DNA of 20,103 bases from Strongylocentrotus pallidus (GCA_030265145.1 JARBES010000118.1:17570051-17590153); one strand, 5' to 3'. Shown: positions 1-12,200, counted from the first letter of the stretch. Numbers and translations: made by a program. The notes: a model not told the origin generated them from the sequence alone.

Positions 1-26
1 TGCAAGTGCGATTTCTTATTTTTGAA

Positions 27-81
27 GGCATACCGTGCTAAAAATTCCTAATTCTTATTTTCAAATGTTGGCAGGTACATG
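27..81 (+). repeat. Right end of a foldback (MITE-like) element, family 1
   Basis: The stretch ending in CTAATTCTTATTTTCAAATG then TTGGCAGGTA closely resembles the right end of the element at 8049-8373, which ends TTATTTTCACATGTTGGCAA then GTATG. Both share an upstream CCGTGC word. The left part is cut off by the window edge or lost. It ends about 74 bp before the first visible FLII acceptor. Confidence 0.6.
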
Positions 82-154
82 TATGGAGCTATATTGCTTC
101 TTTCCCTTCAGCAGAGGAGTGATATATGTAAACATTGCATGCTTTTTATTGCAG

Positions 155-268
155 GATTGGAAGGAAGTCCAGTCGTCTATGGCGTGCGGCCGCCCTGAAG
201 CTCTCTCAGGAGCTGTGCTCTATGCTCAACAGACCCACCAATGCTACTGTCATCAGGATACTAGAAGG
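155..268 (+). CDS. FLII: FLII exon: end of gelsolin-like repeat 3
   Basis: The exon follows the acceptor TTTTTATTGCAG and ends at the donor GG|GTAGGT. The first base completes a codon, probably Trp, since the family reads W-x-G-R-K-S here. It then encodes [20 protein letters not shown], followed by a Cys-containing helix and [10 protein letters not shown]. This is the long helix and final strand of gelsolin repeat 3; human FLII has GRKSPRLVRAAALKLGQEL and TVSRSLEG. The exon ends in phase 2 (GG of a Gly codon), so it can join either exon A at 3161 or exon B at 7246. Confidence 0.95.
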
Positions 269-3200
269 GTAGGTACAAACCATAGCATATTGAGAGAGAG
301 AGAGAAAGAGAGTTGTGACATGCGCATCTACGCTTACACGAGATGGGTCATAGGTCGAATCATGTTGCTCCAAATGGTCCCCTCCCATGTACATGTATAA
401 TCTCTATGGGAGGGAACTATTTTGGAGCTGCATAAGATGCCTGACCAATCAGAGGCAACATCCGGTGATGTAACTATTCCTCTCAAGTAGCTATGGTACA
501 AGCCTTAGAACATGCCTCTCTTTTGTGTGAAGTATGAGAGCTTGTTCTTGCCAGTTTCTTCTTTCATTGTAGTAGGATAGCATTTGTTAGGTGACCCTCG
601 ACCTTCTTATCTGTAAGATGCCGCCAGGAACATTCTGCAGTTAGAGACTTGGGTTTTCCTTTATTCTTGTATCCTGTTGAAATTCATTAATTCAATGTGT
701 AAATATCTTGCTGTTGCCAAATGAGCATGGAAATGATGTTTTGTTTTATCTTCTCTAAGTCATGATATTTGCTAGGCTTTTCTATTACAGGTAAAGAATT
801 TCATGGTTTTAAAAAAAAATATTGAGACATTCCATAAAGGATAACGCTTTTGAAACCCACTGCATAAGACTTCAAATTCATGTAAGATATGTTTTTGCCT
901 CATTGAACTCGCTTTAATATGAACCAATGTGTTGATATGCACGCATTTATTGGAGCTCAGTGGTAAATTGAATTATCAGTGTATAGAGAATGCTATCAGT
1001 AACGAATGTATTCAAGAGGTCCTTTAAAACAAGATCACTCACTTTATGACAACTTTTATACACTGAAACCTGTATATTAAGACCAATCAAGGGGGAAAAG
1101 ATAATTAGTCTTCATAGGCAGGTGGTCTTTATGTACAGGATCCTTCAATAATGTTTGAATGAAGAATAAACCTTTTTCACAGGAAACAGTTTAGAAATTT
1201 GATCCTTCTATACAGGTTTCTTTGTATTCAGTTTCCTTCCAACATTTCATACATCTTCATCAAAGTTCCAATTTCATCTTTCTTTTTTTGCTCTTAGTGT
1301 TCTTATTTGGATTATGCACTGTTTTGTTTCATTTGCACTGCCCCTATGTACATTCATTAGATATTTTCTATAAAGCTTCCATTTCAGTTTCAAATCATTA
1401 CAATAAAATTTGCACAAAATACGACATTGTATAACTAATTGATCTATGTGTATAAGGATTTGAAATTCAATATTTGTGTACATTGTGAACAAGAATATTA
1501 ATGGACAACATTTGGTATTACCCTATATTTTTAGGACTTTAAAAAAAGAACAACAAATCAAGTGTTCAAATTAAAATCACAAAATGCCAAATTTGCTTGG
1601 GTAAAGATTTCAGAAGTCTAGACATTTTAGTATTAAGGAATGATTCAGAATAGGACTTTTTTCCTTTCATTTTCATTGCTTTATTGTGTGCTGTCTGTTC
1701 ATTTGCATACCTCAGTGATTTTCGTTTGATTTCTTTGTAGTGATGTTGGCAGGCAGCACCCAATCATTTCTTCTAAAGCAAATAAATAACTTTTGTTAAA
1801 ATACAGAAGACTAAACCCTGTATTTTTCATATTTTGTTGATTGCAATTATGCCAATGTCATCAATTTTGTATTTTGTGTTTCACTCATCTGCTGGAAGCC
1901 GCCTATATTCAGCTCACTGACCCTATTCTGTGCTGACGGAAAGATTTGTGAGGACTCTCGTGTAGTTCTAGCCAGCATAGCTACGTCTAATTTCCGGCAG
2001 CCCATCATTTTTTCGCACGCTTTGTTCCTGTAGCTTCCGTTTATATGGGCTGATTTTGGGCTTTCTGTTCATTCTTCCGATTTTTACTCCGATGAGTGCA
2101 AGATGAAAAGCTTTTGTATAACTGTTTTTGTTGCTATTCTTTTTTTTTCTTCATTTTGGTTACATTTTGATAGTGATTATATAATTTTATGAAAGCACTG
2201 CACTTCATTGCTACCTTATTTATTGTACTCTAAAAAAAAAACATTTATAATAAAGTTATAGTGCATTATACATGTACATTTATTTCTTTTTTATCATACT
2301 TTGGATATACATTTTGATATGTGTAGTATGGAGTTGAAAATGTTCTTTACTTTATTATAATTATGCCAATTAGTTATGTTGATTGAACATGCAATGGTTT
2401 TGATGGTGTGCAGGTTTTGAAGTACTTTGCTGTACATCTAAATAACAAGTTTTCTTTGTTGATAATTCATAGTTTTAATGATACTTTGCTAAATTTAATA
2501 TACTGGCATAGAATATGAATTTATGCAATATGCCTATATTTGAGATTTATACATTTCAATTTATTCCTCTCTATCTCTTCTTTATCATGCATTTCTGCCT
2601 CTATTTTTTTCTCCTCTGAATCTGATGCTTATGCATAATTGCATATGCATGTATATTGAATATGATTAACTGTTGTTCCTTATGACTAGGCATCAAGAAA
2701 ACTTCAGATATTACATATTTGGGTTTGTTGTGACATGTTTCCTCAAATATACATGTAATATAGCAGATTTGTAGCGGAAATGCAAAGAGATTTTTTTCGA
2801 TCATGTTTTACATTTTTCTGCACAGAAGTCTTTTTGGTAAATCAATGTCAAACAACATTGACTTCAATGATACATTTACAAAGCATGCTCGGCTATATGT
2901 TAATGCACCTATGCTAATTAGGACATTTGTTGAAATAGATGCAGTAACGGATTTAAGCATCTTCAATTTTAAAAGGATAGTTGAGTTCTATTTTCAGACT
3001 GCAAATGCCTTCAAAGTGCATTGTTTTGTGTAGCGCCCTCTGCAACAGAACTCAACTATCCCTTTAAGAATTCCGTGGACAAAACGCTGTGTGTATAAAC
3101 CTGAATGTACCTGAAAAAAGGATCCCGTACTAAAAAAATAGATTTTCTTCCCCTCCAAAGTTACGAGCCGCAGATGTTCAAACAGCACTTTGAATCATGG

Positions 3201-6200
3201 GACGAGATCCTGGCCGTGGACTACACCCGCACTGCCGAGGTGGTCATCAAGCGCATGATCACGCAGTATGGGCGGCACCACGGCCCGGGGTCGCCGCCGA
3301 GACACGGGTCACGTCAGGCGTCACCCTGTCGCTTGCCACCAGGAGGAGGTCAGGGGTAAGGCAGAGGTCACGACCCCGACGAGACTAAAACATTTTATTT
3401 CAAAGCATCCCGGTTGTGATATCTGTGTTATTGTTGACGAAGAGAATGTCTGCTGCCTGCCAATGTTTGCTATTGTTGCATCACCACCAGCATCGCCAGG
3501 GGTTCCGCATCTTTCATGCTCGTTTTTTTGGTTGTTTATAAAAAAATATATCTACATGTTCATTATCTTGTTCTGCATCCATTTTTAAACTGCTACACAT
3601 GTATCTATTACAGAATAAACAAAGTGATGGAATGACAGAGTATGCCTATTACCCTGTCAGTTTGATTGTCTGTATGTTGTCAATATCTAATCAAAAAGAA
3701 ATATCTTTGTCAGTTTGTTGGTATCACTGGTGTATTTCAGTATGTTCTCCCCATGTTCATTCATCTTATGAATCTGTTTGCATGGCTTTAACGGTGTATG
3801 TCTTTTATAAGTATATTTCAAGTTGAATATATGTCAGTCACCATGTACGTGTACATAATTTTAAATATGGCACCCAAATTCTTCTCATATCTATAGTACA
3901 GTCTATTCAAGATCAATTTCATGTTGTCATAACCAGTCTATTACACATTAATCCATTCTATTCCCATTCCAGTTGTACCGTATACAGATTAATGTTTCAT
4001 TCTTTGCACTAATCCATTCTGTTTCTTTTCCTGTTAACCCATATCCAGGCCGATATATCTTCATGTATATCCCTGTAATTCCAATTCTCATAAATCCTAT
4101 TCATTCCTGTCCATTGATCCAGTTCCCATATTACCCTAATCCCTTCATATCTACCTTGGCCTAATCCATCCTTACCCACATCACTCTAGTTTAAACTAGT
4201 TCTCCACATATCTGTCCAGTCTATTCCTGGTGTACTCAGATGACCAGGTTCCTGTAGCATAAAACTTGTCATGCATAACAACGACTAAACTTCTATAACA
4301 AATTTGCTCTCAGCCATTGAAATACAATAATTTCAGTAGCTATTAATTATGAAATGGAGCCCTGATTAATGAACTTACATGACTGTAGTATAAACCTACA
4401 CCAACTAATATCCATCCAGTCCCTTAATTTCTGCATCAGTCCAGTAGGTTCCAGATCAAACTAAACCATTCCTACCCACATGCCTAAATTCTTCTGAGTA
4501 AGCCATTTTCCCCTGATGTGAATCCATAATGTACTCATTCCTAAATCAGTCTAGTCAGTTCCCTTCATATTAATAAAAGTAAGCAATCCAGTTCTTTCTG
4601 CATCTACCAATCCAATATACATTTAAATGTCTATGTGCTTTCCCTCTGTTTATTCTCTTCTTTCCATTTACTTCACCCACTTCTCTTATCAATCCAGTTG
4701 GATCTGTGAAGTCTTAACATGTTCAATGCTGTAAAGTACTTTGTTGATATCCTGTCTAGTCTTTACTGAATAAAATCATCCTTTTGATGGCACCAGGACA
4801 GAATGAATGTCTCGAACATGCTCCTCAAATGCCTCTGGAGGTACCGGGGACCTGTTTCACAAAGCCTTTTATCAATGACAAATGACAACAATCAGTGACA
4901 AATCTGCTGATAACCAATCAGAAGCAAGGATTTCACTAGCTTATAACAAAAACTGTCATTTGTCACTGATGTCAAGTTTTATGAAACAGGCCCCTGGTGT
5001 ACTCTTGTTATACTGTGATCTGATTTAGCTGCTTGAACACTCCTAGTGTATGCCCTTTACTTCCGGAATGATGGAAAAAAACATTATTTATGTGCGGCTC
5101 TAGTTGTTTTCTTCTTTTTATTGTGTTGCTACGGTTTTCACAGCCTCTGCACCACACAGGATCTTGGGCACAGGTTGAATTAGTATTGTAGATCTTATGA
5201 TTCACCAGGATTTGGCAGAAGGAGGCATACAGAAGGTTCTCATCATTGCTTTGCCTGAGTAGCAATTGAAGGATCGGTACCCATTCTTCTGTATTATGAA
5301 CCTGATCACATAATCGATTGAATCATCCTTGGGGTTTGGGTTATGGCGGATTTCCTGTGTTCTTAAAACGAAACGGTCTGTAAATCTAGTTGTGTATGGT
5401 GTTGTACACTGTATAATATACAACGTGCAGATGAGATCAAACAAAATATTTTTTCTTCATAGTGGTCATGATGTAATTCATCTGCTGATCGTTGTCATAT
5501 TTCTTAATCTATTTTTGCGTGGTCAGATCATTCCTTTTGATGCATTGCATAATGGTATGACATCCTTTCTAGATTTCACTTGAAAAGGAATCCAATATTG
5601 TGCTTCTTCCTCCGGTTTAACATGTGTCAACCTTGTGTGCAGGATGTCTATGTACATGGAAGAATATTTAATGAACATGTTCATTTAATTTCATGAATGT
5701 TATATAATATTTGTGATAATTATTAAGCAGATTGTTGTGATTTTAGTGAATTGTTTGTTGTGATTAATTATGTGAAAGGAAAGTGACATACAGAGAGTAC
5801 TGTATCACGCATTAATCTTGTTTTTGTGTTTGATCCAGTCTTCATTTAATACATATGTTTGTCCATTGAAGGAAAAAAAAAAATCATTTTGCATGGAACA
5901 ACAATGTTGAATTCTTCTTTCTTGCTGTGAATTAACTCAATTGAATGGATATATTTATTTTTTTCAACACATGAACACTATTTTTGATAAATATTAAAAA
6001 ATAAGGATATCATAATGTACTTGGTTTTCCCTTTAAAAGATTGAGAATAGCAACCAAAATTAAAATCTTGTAAAAGTTTTTTACTTTGTATTTAATATAT
6101 GTTTTGCAAAATACATGCAGTGCAGTAGTTCATGTACACCTTAGTTCCCATTTATTGTCTCCCTTTTATGCATCCTTTTACCTTTATTCCCAAATAGCCA

Positions 6201-9200
6201 CACCTAGTCATATTAATGTTATGGGTCAAAATCAGTTGGCAATTAGTTGATCATATTTCTTATAATACACTTTTTACAACTTAGATTTAGTAACACATGC
6301 TCATTTTATTGTACAAAAATGTACATGCCATGGCTAATTGTGATCTTTGTGATACATTGATGTTTTATTATCCCACATTTACATTTACATTTTTATCCCA
6401 CTAAACTTTAACAGTTTTACATTTTTATCCCACTAACCTTTAACAGTTTTTACATTTTCATCCACAGGAATCTTGTATTAATCTTGCTGTGCTCCTTCTA
6501 ACTTTTTTGTTTTTATCTTAGTGTGTGAAATTATGAAAATTTGTATATTTATATTTAATCTTTAAATGACTTATGGTTTATCACTCTTTGTCTAAATGCT
6601 TCTTTAAAACAAATTTTGTTGAGAGTGAGTGCACTAATATGAATAGTAGCACTATATCAGCAATTTTGTGAGAGAGTTTATATGAAACAGCTTCTGACAG
6701 CTAGTACCTATCATACACCCCTATAGGGTCAACTCTATCTTCATAGAGAAAAGTTTTTAAAAATACAGCTTGTATGTTTACTGTCTACTTGTATATTGTT
6801 GTACTGTACTCACATTAGAAAAAGGAACATTTTAACAATGTTTTGCAAGTGTAGTCTCTTACAGAAGACATCCTTTTGAGGGATATATATTTTACTTACC
6901 CAATGACTGTCTCTAAGACTGTCTTTGAATAATATACACAATAGTTTGTTTTGATGTAAACTATTAAAAACGAATAGTATGTGTACATGTACATCATATA
7001 ACACAAGTAAAAGTGAACAATTTCCCTAACTTGTTTTTTTTCTTTCTCCTTCATCTCTTTCTTCTCAACCTTTAAACACTTCTCTGCTTCTTATTTCTTT
7101 CTCTCTGATTCTTCTTCTTTTACTTCTTCATCTTATCTCTTCATTTTATCTTCTTTTCCCCTTCCTCTTCTTTCCCCTTTCTCCTTCCTTTTCTTCCCCT
7201 CCCTTTTCTTTTCCTTCTTATTCTCCTCCCTCTCTTTCTCTGCAGAAATGAGAGTCAAGTGTTCAAGTCCAAGTTCCCAGGTTGGGATGATGTATTAGCT
7301 GTGGATTACACAAAGAGGGCAGATCAAATATACAAGAAACCTGCAATTCAGAAGGTGAGTTTGATTAAAAGGGTCTTACCATCACAACATTAATTGGACG
7401 GGAGAAGGCTCCAACTTTCTGGAGACATTGCAAGTTTGAATGTCATAGCTGTTTGAGTTTCTTTCAAAAGCTAAAAAGTAACCCTTTTGCCTCAATTTTC
7501 CTTGATGTTTAACTCTTTATGCTGCATAGCCAGTTCAAAGTTCCCTTTTTTTCGCCCTCAACTACATGTACAGCATCTTCCATTATTTGAGTGAGAAAGA
7601 CAAATCTTCCAGAAATTCAAAATTGTTGATTTATTTGTGAAGGTACATGTACACCAATACATGTCTACATCAATAAATAATTGCATGAACACTCAAAGTA
7701 CATGTAGCCCTATCGTTGAGTACATGTTTCATAACAGTTCATTTATCTTAAATTTGTGTATAAAACTGGGTAAATTTTCAGTGGATAAGAACAAGTTTCA
7801 AAGACTCTGCCTCCAACAGCTTTACCTTCAAGTCTGCATTATCCTGAGGTAGCTTTTTCTAATCACTGAAGACATTCCTCAGCTCTTTTGAACAATGATT
7901 GAAAGTTATTTTACATAGTATTAGCAAGCTTTCATATGCTGCTGTTCTTCAAGCCTCTTCAGAACATTAGTGTCATGTCAAGGACAGTTATATTCTAACA
8001 GCTTGATCTACGCTTATAAAATCATCCTTGTTTACTTCATTAGTTTGACATACCTGCCAACCTTTCTGAATTATCCTGAATATTCAGATTTTCTGAATTT
8101 CTAGGATCTGAAAATTCAGAATAATCTGATCTTTTGAAAATTTAGATTTTTTTTTTTAAAGCCAAATTTAGCTTGTTTTTATCATGTGCCACGGTTTGAG
8201 AGTTCACATATAGCGTGCGTACTGCATGGTGCACGATCGAGCAGCAAATTTGTATTTTTTACAATTTTTATACATATTTACCGCGTATTGCCAGTTATAC
8301 TGCTGCTGCATTGTAAGGCCGTGCAAACCCTGCTAGAAATTCTTATTCTTATTTTCACATGTTGGCAAGTATGCTATGATTGTATCCTTGTTTTTGTTGT
8401 TTGTGTTTTATAGGATTTACAAGATAAGGAGGAGTTGAAGACTGATCTCTCTGCTCTCTTCATGCCCAGGCAGCCGTCCATGGCTCTCACAGAAGCTGTA
8501 AGTCTATGATGGTTTTGTGTGCTGTCTATGTTATAATGTACTGTGCAAGCCTTCTTTTATCTGTATTCCCTCGTTACTGCATTAATGACTAAGGCACCAA
8601 TCATTTAATTTAGTATTTATTTTAATTTAGTAATATGTATGATTTGTATTTTGGTGAGTTTATTTAGAAAGTTAAGATATTTGATATTTTGGCAGAAACT
8701 GTTCTTTTTTACAACGATATGGTTTATAAGATTTGTTTGTAAGGTAATGTACCACATAAAGAATGTTATCACCTGTTATGACAATGCTATACATACATGT
8801 ATAGATTTCAAGATTTAAAATTTTGAGTATGAAATGAATTACCTGATTCACTTGTCAAGTTAGGCAGAAATGTCTACTATGCAAACATAGATGATTCTTG
8901 AATCTTGAGAAAATCATTGCCCTTTTCCCTCAGTGTACAATAAAGTTCATCATCAACATTTCTTGGGGCAGGATTCATCACTCTTGCTATGTAGACCTAG
9001 GTTTATAGGTACATGTGTTATAAAAATATCACTTGTGATGGTTGCTTTCCTTCTATTTCTGTCATACAGGACCAGTTGATGGAGGAGTGGAATGATGATC
9101 TAGATGGCATGGAGGCATTTGTCCTGGAGGGACGCAAGTTTGCCAGACTTCCTGAGCACGAGAAAGGTAAAGCATTCATTGCATCTTAAGTACAGTTAAG

Positions 9201-12200
9201 ATAGTGGATGTACATGTACAGAATAAACCAACTTAAAGATAAAGTTGAGTGCTGGTCATGCACTTTCTTTGTGAAGAAAGCTGTGTAGAAGTTACTGAAA
9301 AAGGATACGGTAGTTATGTACTTGAGCATTGTTATATCTGATCCATCAAAATGATGATAAATCGGGCAAATGTTGCTGGAATTCACATAGAGATCACAAC
9401 ACACCTATGTTACATTAAAATTTGGTCCAACGGTTGAAGTATTTTTAGTTGTATTTAGAAAGGTGAGGGTATTTCAAAAGGAATCCTTTTTAAATATTGT
9501 TATGTAGCTTAGTAATAATCTTCCATACGGGACTGAAAGAAATGTGAAAGGTTACAAATTGTATTTCATCGTTACCAATAAACTACATGTAGATCTTCTC
9601 TTTAAATATGATATCTCAAATTAATAATAATACACAACATTTATTAGGCACTTAATACGGGTGTTTCTAAGCGCACCTTTTTCTGACTAAAAATTATCAA
9701 CTAAAACTTATAATAAACACACAAATTATAAGTCTGTTCTTTATTCAATAAATCATGCATATATATAAACAAATTCACATGGACTTACAGGCCACTTCTA
9801 CAGTGGGGACTGCTACGTGTTTCTCTGCCGTTACTGGGTGCCCCGAGACCTCCCAGAGGGTGAGGAGGGGGAGAATGGAGAGGGGGAAGCCAAGCAGGAG
9901 GAGGAGGAGGAGAATGCAGAGGAGGACTTCCAATGCACCGTCTATTTCTGGCAGGGGCGCGATGCCAGCAACATGGGGTGGCTGACGTTCACCTTCAGTC
10001 TGCAGAAGAAGTTTGAATCGCTGTTTGGTGATAAGCTGGAGGTGGTTCGACTGTGTCAGGTATGCAGTAATGGAAAGGGGGAGGGGAGTGGAGGAGGGAG
10101 GGAGGGAGAGGGCAGGAGGAAGGGGGAGGGGAGGGGGGTGGAGGGGGAAGAGAGGGAGGGAGAGGGAGGGAGGGAGGAGGGTAGGTGTGGAGGGAGGGAG
10201 GGAAGGAGGAAGGGATGGATGGAGGGGGAGGGAGGGGGAAAGAAGGGATGGAGGGAGGGGTGGTGATGGACGGAGGAGGAGGGGTATGGATGGAGGAAGA
10301 GGGAGGACGTTTTATTCGCTGTTTGGACATAAGCTGGAGGAAGTTATATTGTGCCATGTCAGGTATGTAGTGATAGTAAGGGAGGGAGGGAGATAGGTGG
10401 AAGAGGGGGTGGAAGGAGGGAGGGAGGGAGTGAGAGAAGAAATGTGAAGTTTGCGTCAGATCAAGTCACATGCAGTAGACATGCAATAGCTTGTATAGAT
10501 AGGGATTGAATGAAAGACAAAGGGAGATAAAGTACAATTTAGATTGATATCATAATAGGCCTAATAATCTATCGCACACTTCACCTCTCATTGTCCATGA
10601 TCAGCAACAAGAGAACCTCAAGTTCCTCTCCCACTTCAAGAAGAAGTTCACCATCTACCGTGGGCGTCGCCCTCTCCCCAACGCTCCGCCAGAGTCACAA
10701 CAGCCCAAGGATTTGAACCCCAAACTCTACCACGTCCGAGCCAATGGAGGTCCTCTCTGCACCCGCTGCATACAGGTCCATCCCACGGCACAGTGGCTCA
10801 ACCCAGAATTCTGGTAAATGCCTCCTTCAGTTTTACTGGTATTTCATTACCAAACATTGCTGTATGATTGTGAACATTTCCAGTAAAACAACCAGTCCTG
10901 CGGAGTGTTTCACAAAGACTAAGATCGACTTTAAGTTGGACTTAACTATTGCAGGCCATTCATGCCACTGGTTGCTCTCACCATTGGTCTCTCAATCATA
11001 ATCTTTAGATAATATTTTTTCCTTCAATAATGTATCCTCAAAAAATGTAAATTCTGTAGATTTGTGACCATGATTTGTACGTCCCTTGAGAGACCATTGT
11101 CAGTAAATGGTGAGAGCAAACAGTAGCATTAACGGCCTGCCATAGTTAACTCCAACTTAATGTTGATCTTAATCTTTGTGGAACACCCCCCTGGTGTACA
11201 CGCCTTGAGCATTGCCCATTTAAATGATGCCTAATAAGCTCAGCACAAATGCTGTAGAAAATACAATTATACTGTACAAGCAGCATCTAAATACAATTAG
11301 GTATTAAGATTGTCCAAGAGAAAATGTATTTAATTGTGTAACAGAAACCAGAGATACCTGTTATTGACAAGGGTTCTGTGCTTTAAACATTCTAAATGTC
11401 TCTTCCATTTGAGATGATATTTATTTTGTTTATTTTGTTGTTGGTTGTTTTCAAAAGTAATTCATCCCTACTTCTCTCTTGCCTGCTCCCACATTGTCTC
11501 TACCTCTATATTTTTCTCACTATTTCTTGCTTTTCTCTCTTTACCTTCCTATCATTCTCTCCGGCATTCCTCTTGTATACCATTACGCCTTCTTACTCTC
11601 TCCTCATCCTTAAGATTCCCTTTAACTATCCTGTCCTGCTTACATTTGGGAGACACCATTTCACGATTGTTAGCCTCCTTCCAACTTAAATCATCCTTGA
11701 AGATTTATGATTTTATTATATTTTGTCTTTGTTCCAGCTACTTATTGGAGGTACCGTTTGATAGTCAAGATAGTAAAGGTATCGTCTACACATGGATTGG
11801 ATCAAGGAGCGATGCGGACATGGCCAGGGTAGCAGAGGAGCTCGCATACGAGATGTTTGATGTAAGACAAATGTTCATTATCAAGTTTGTCTTTTTCCTG
11901 TTTTTCTAACTTCTTATTTTCATGTATTAACCACATCTGCATATTGATCTTTCTATTCTTGTCGTACTTTGCCTCTCCATCTATTTTTTGTCTTTCCTGT
12001 CGGTCTGATAATTCTGCCCGCCCTCTCTCTCTCTCTCTTTCTCTTTCTCTCCCTTTCCCGCTCTTTCCCTCTCTCTCTTAATCTCTCTCTCTCTCTCTCT
12101 CTCTCTTAATCTCCTCTCTCACTCTCTCTCTCTCTCTCTCTCTTTCTTAATCTCTCTATCTCTCTATCTCTATCTCTCTTTGCTATTTTTTATCAGTCTA

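Larger units (their letters stand above)
269..3160 (+). other. FLII intron upstream of exon A
   Basis: AT-rich intron with a GA-rich run near 290-312. It holds two small foldback elements (1065-1220 and 2973-3063). Near 1890-2060 the GC content is higher and several CpGs occur, but all frames are interrupted and no gene or RNA is recognised there. The rest shows nothing beyond A/T runs. Confidence 0.7.
3356..7245 (+). other. FLII intron between exon A and exon B
   Basis: A 3.9-kb AT-rich intron. It contains a strand-asymmetric C-rich stretch (3890-4640), a foldback element (4841-5002), a short tandem repeat (6384-6467) and the polypyrimidine tract that ends at exon B. Between 5020 and 6380 I see only unique AT-rich sequence with no supported gene. 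Confidence 0.7.

Noticed and set aside
1890-2060. GC-richer patch in the first intron as a possible hidden exon or retroelement piece
   Set aside because: All six frames are interrupted, no domain wording is seen, and FLII needs no exon here.
3161-7354. Strict mutually exclusive use of exons A and B
   Set aside because: Exon A ends in phase 2 and the 8414 exon starts in phase 0, so A without B leads to an early stop. No convincing phase-0 donor is seen inside A; the GAG|GTGGTC candidate is weak.
9817-10266. Extension of the FLII repeat 4 exon into a Gly/Glu/Arg-rich tail
   Set aside because: The real exon ends at 10059 with a donor matched in phase to 10605. The tail is translated low-complexity intron.
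9995-10396. Pro/Ser-rich minus-strand and Arg/Gly-rich plus-strand open frames
   Set aside because: Both are products of the GGA tract.
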